Position numbers and translations under genes: made by a program
In this document: positions 10,897 through 12,841 of the stretch, one piece after another
How the letters are laid out: each line of letters begins with the position of its first letter
Position numbering within the stretch: the first letter of the stretch is position 1
Assembly: GCA_902385765.1 (NCBI GenBank)
Contig: CABMGU010000019.1
Coordinates: 1-12,841, forward strand
Direction: 5' to 3'
DNA: 12,841 nucleotides
Source of the DNA: an uncultured archaeon
GTDB lineage: Archaea > Nanobdellota > Nanobdellia > Woesearchaeales > ARS49
The notes under the pieces: model-generated
Database searches by the model: none
Told to the model about the DNA's origin: nothing
The model's input: the letters and a program-made list of their open reading frames with translations, nothing else

Positions 10897-12309
10897 CTAT
10901 CTGCGGTATTCTGATTTTAGGCGTTCGGCGTCTTTCGCCGTGTAGGGCGTGAATAATCCTTGCTGGTTGACGCCTTGTTGCAAGAGCTCATAAACAGGTT
11001 CCAATCCTGTCGAAGCTGTTGTAGGATCAAGCAGCAAGTCTATCGTCTTGATGAACATTTGTCCCATGTCCACGTGCCGGATTTTGTCGAGTTGCAGGGG
11101 GTCTCCCTGGAAATTCCATATTGCTGTGGCATAGTCAGCCGCGCACACTTCTGTATGAGGGGGTGCTGGAGCTACTTCATCAATTTTGTTTTTCGCGACC
11201 TGAACACTCCGTCGTCGTCCATTCTCGGTTTTTGTTTGCCACGCTGAATAGCTGTAAGGAGGTATGCCTGTTAGAAGGTGTGCTGTGGCGAATGCTGTTG
11301 AGGCGTAGTCTGCTGATTTCAGCACAGCTGCTATCCTTGGCAGTGTAGCATCTTTGAAAAAGTTTTTCTTTTTGTTGATGTGGTCTGTGTAAATGGTTTT
11401 TATGAATGATTTTGCAGTGTAAATTGGCGTCATGCTGGGAGTGGCATTTCTGACTGTTTCCTCGTCGCCAAGATACAGCCCTTCTGAAAAGTCATATAAT
11501 ACAGCCGCTATCCTGCTTCCTCGGTGTGTCAGCATGCAGTTTTGCGGTTTGACATCCCTGTGGACTATGTTGAGGTCGTGCATAAACTCGAGCGCGTGCA
11601 GGACGTCCCAGAGAAACATCGCTACTTGCACAGGATTTCCCTGCATCTGCTCAACAACTTGGTCTGTTAAGCGGCCTTTCTTTGCCCCTTTTGATTTTCT
11701 ATCTGTTTCCAATTCTTTCTCCAGCAGTTCAAGCACGATGTATGTCAACTCTCCATCTTTGAAATCGTGCATTCTTATTATGTTTGGGCTTCTGACAAGT
11801 TCGCCTGAATTGAGCCGATCAGATATTTCTCCGTGCACGCCAAGAAGAAGCCCGTACTCTGCTCTTATTTTCTCCTTGAAATACTCTCCTGCATAGAAAG
11901 GCACTTTCAGTATGTAAGGCCTGTCGTCTTTGATGACTTTGAAGACTGCATTGTTTCCTCCTACCCCCAGAAGTCGTATGACTCGGTAGCCGTCTATTTC
12001 TGCGTTTTCACTTTCAGCCCTTGAAAGAAAGTATGCTTCCCTGCTTGGCGTGTGGTTGATTTCATCTGTTAAAGTCGCTGCAGAGCTGATAATTTCATCA
12101 AAGCTCTTAGTGTCTGCGCCGTTAAAGATGTCTCTCAGTTTGTCCAGCTCTACGGCTCCACAGGTCGCAGGAGTTGCGAAATTTACTGTATCAACGCTTC
12201 TTGCCGGTATCGAGATGGTTGACGTTCCGCTTCTCTTGCCTGCCATTTCTTTTAGCCAGTGTTTCGCATCCGCCGGCCAGTCTGATGGTTTCACAGATCG
12301 CTTGTTCAT
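10897..12309 (-). CDS. Hanks-type protein kinase, divergent, soluble
   Basis: 470 residues from the ATG at 12309. A TTG at 12369 would add 20 residues, but TATA-like CTTAAAAG about 28 bases before the ATG favours the shorter form. After about 105 residues of unassigned N-terminal region come glycine loop 'LLGVGGNNAVFKV' (113-125), 'YILKVPF' with Lys135, a candidate helix-C Glu151 in 'RAEYGLL', 'YIVLELLEKEL', and catalytic 'HRDVKPQN' (250-257; Asp252). The metal-binding motif is 'DFS' (273-275) rather than DFG. The APE position reads 'TPIYTAKSF', so the APE Glu is missing. 'SADYASTAFATAHLLTGIPPY' is the subdomain IX Asp region. No membrane helix is seen. Core catalytic residues remain, so activity is possible with altered activation-loop control. 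Confidence 0.85.
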   Translation of the reverse strand: MNKRSVKPSDWPADAKHWLKEMAGKRSGTSTISIPARSVDTVNFATPATCGAVELDKLRDIFNGADTKSFDEIISSAATLTDEINHTPSREAYFLSRAESENAEIDGYRVIRLLGVGGNNAVFKVIKDDRPYILKVPFYAGEYFKEKIRAEYGLLLGVHGEISDRLNSGELVRSPNIIRMHDFKDGELTYIVLELLEKELETDRKSKGAKKGRLTDQVVEQMQGNPVQVAMFLWDVLHALEFMHDLNIVHRDVKPQNCMLTHRGSRIAAVLYDFSEGLYLGDEETVRNATPSMTPIYTAKSFIKTIYTDHINKKKNFFKDATLPRIAAVLKSADYASTAFATAHLLTGIPPYSYSAWQTKTENGRRRSVQVAKNKIDEVAPAPPHTEVCAADYATAIWNFQGDPLQLDKIRHVDMGQMFIKTIDLLLDPTTASTGLEPVYELLQQGVNQQGLFTPYTAKDAERLKSEYRR

Positions 12310-12376
12310 AGCAGGTTTAGAACCAAAAGGTCTTTTAAGGATTTCCAGACTCGAAAGAATAGCTTTCAATAGCTAC

Positions 12377-12402
12377 AAAAAAAGAAAAAAATAAAAATAA
12401 AA
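12377..12402 (-). terminator. T-rich terminator of the small membrane protein gene
   Basis: On the - strand this is almost all T with a few A, C and G, starting 1 base after the TAA of the membrane-protein gene. It is a good archaeal terminator and argues that the kinase behind it uses its own promoter. Confidence 0.6.
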
Positions 12403-12403
12403 C

Positions 12404-12721
12404 TTATCTTCCTTTCTCTATGTTGTAGACTTCTTTCAGCGCAACTACTACGGCAGCTGCTGCAGTGAATGCGATGAACGCCTGCAGTATGCTCTTGATA
12501 GGCTCGCCGAATCCAGCGCTCAAAGCTACTCCTGCGCTGACAAGCACTAACGCTGCAAGCAGGAAGCCCTGTGTCTCTTTTGTTGTCACATTGAGCAATC
12601 CCACAATAATACCGAGCACTATCAGTATTACGGTTGCATTTGCCATATTCATCCATCCAAGCAGGACTGATACAACAATACCTGCGTAGAAAGCTAGTCT
12701 CCCTATTTTTTCCAGTTCCAT
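12404..12721 (-). CDS. Small multi-span membrane protein, unknown function
   Basis: 105 residues from the ATG at 12721. It has three to four hydrophobic segments: about residues 8-25 ('LAFYAGIVVSVLLGWMN'), 28-46 ('ATVILIVLGIIVGLLNV'), 51-70 ('QGFLLAALVLVSAGVALSAG') and 77-94 ('ILQAFIAFTAAAAVVVAL'). A short charged tail 'KEVYNIEKGR' follows. I do not recognise a named family; it has the look of a small conserved archaeal membrane protein. The start is fixed by Shine-Dalgarno GAGGTGAT (complement of 12728-12735), 6 bases upstream. A longer reading from 12802 would translate the dispersed repeat and is rejected. TATA-like TTTAAATAA is at 12756-12764. Confidence 0.78.
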   Translation of the reverse strand: MELEKIGRLAFYAGIVVSVLLGWMNMANATVILIVLGIIVGLLNVTTKETQGFLLAALVLVSAGVALSAGFGEPIKSILQAFIAFTAAAAVVVALKEVYNIEKGR

Positions 12722-12770
12722 TAAGACATCACCTCTAGGGCGAGTTATGAATATCTTATTTAAAAAAGTT

Positions 12771-12786
12771 ACGCCGTGGCCCGGAT
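12771..12786 (-). repeat. Apparent duplicated tRNA 3' end (tRNA outside the window)
   Basis: ACGCCGTGGCCCGGAT aligns without gaps to the duplicated tRNA-Ser end at 8377-8392. The T-stem part CCCGGAT and the trailing ACG are the same, but the acceptor part differs. Read on the - strand it is T-stem CCGGG, acceptor CCACGGC, discriminator G. By analogy it copies the 3' end of a tRNA starting GCCGTGG. Confidence 0.55.
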
Positions 12787-12834
12787 GCCCGCGGGGTTCC
12801 AAAAGGGGGCGGCGGTTGAGCCCCCTTTGATATT
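12779..12834. repeat. 56-bp dispersed repeat, copy 2
   Basis: Identical to 8385-8440 over all 56 bases, same orientation, 4394 bases away, including the CCCGCGGG palindrome and the hairpin (12802-12828). Sequence on both sides differs from copy 1, so the identity has clear borders at the tRNA-like part and after GATATT. Confidence 0.97.
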
Positions 12835-12841
12835 ACTGCGA

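Noticed and set aside
12722..12802. Longer start (TTG at 12802) for the small membrane protein
   Set aside because: The added 27 residues would be the translation of the dispersed repeat and promoter; an ATG with a strong Shine-Dalgarno at 12721 is better.
1..12841. CRISPR array, insertion sequence or integrase gene
   Set aside because: No regularly spaced repeats, no transposase and no recombinase-like gene were seen on either strand; the repeats present occur in pairs only.

Overview
The window is archaeal. It holds archaeal/eukaryotic-type ribosomal proteins (L7Ae, S28e, L24e, S10), archaeal EF-2 and EF-1A, TATA-box promoters placed about 25-30 bases before start codons, and tRNA genes with no encoded CCA. 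The compact layout, the short zinc-ribbon protein with two CxxC pairs 17 residues apart, the YvcK-like protein and the unusual EF-2 G domain suggest a DPANN-type archaeon such as a woesearchaeote or pacearchaeote. That placement is an inference and not a database result.

Region 1 (1-3474, + strand) is a tight translation operon: L7Ae (3' end only), S28e, L24e, nucleoside diphosphate kinase and EF-2, with overlapping or nearly abutting genes. In many archaea the gene after ndk in this cluster is IF-2; here it is EF-2. Region 2 (3475-4463) has a hairpin, two small secreted-protein genes on the - strand, and a divergent promoter region with an inverted repeat ahead of EF-1A. Region 3 (4464-6074) is EF-1A followed by S10.

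Region 4 (6094-8376) has a ZIP-family metal transporter on the - strand, diverging from a Nudix hydrolase whose end overlaps a YvcK/CofD-like gene by 4 bases. Both divergent promoters look set up for leaderless transcripts.

Region 5 (8377-12841) is the accessory-looking part. It holds tRNA-Ser(UGA), a 51-residue zinc-ribbon protein, a 54-residue hypothetical protein, two divergent Hanks-type protein kinases on either side of tRNA-Glu(CUC), and a small multi-span membrane protein.

The most unusual signal is around the tRNA genes. Behind tRNA-Ser and behind tRNA-Glu the last 16-18 bases of the tRNA region, from the T loop through the 3' end, occur a second time as a perfect direct repeat. A short hairpin-rich segment without an evident gene lies between the two copies (offsets 84 and 154 bases). 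The tRNA-Ser segment contains a 56-bp sequence that recurs identically at 12779-12834. There it is joined to what looks like the 3' end of a different tRNA, which should lie just past the window. This resembles miniature elements that target tRNA T loops, or a tRNA-linked structured RNA family. No integrase is present.
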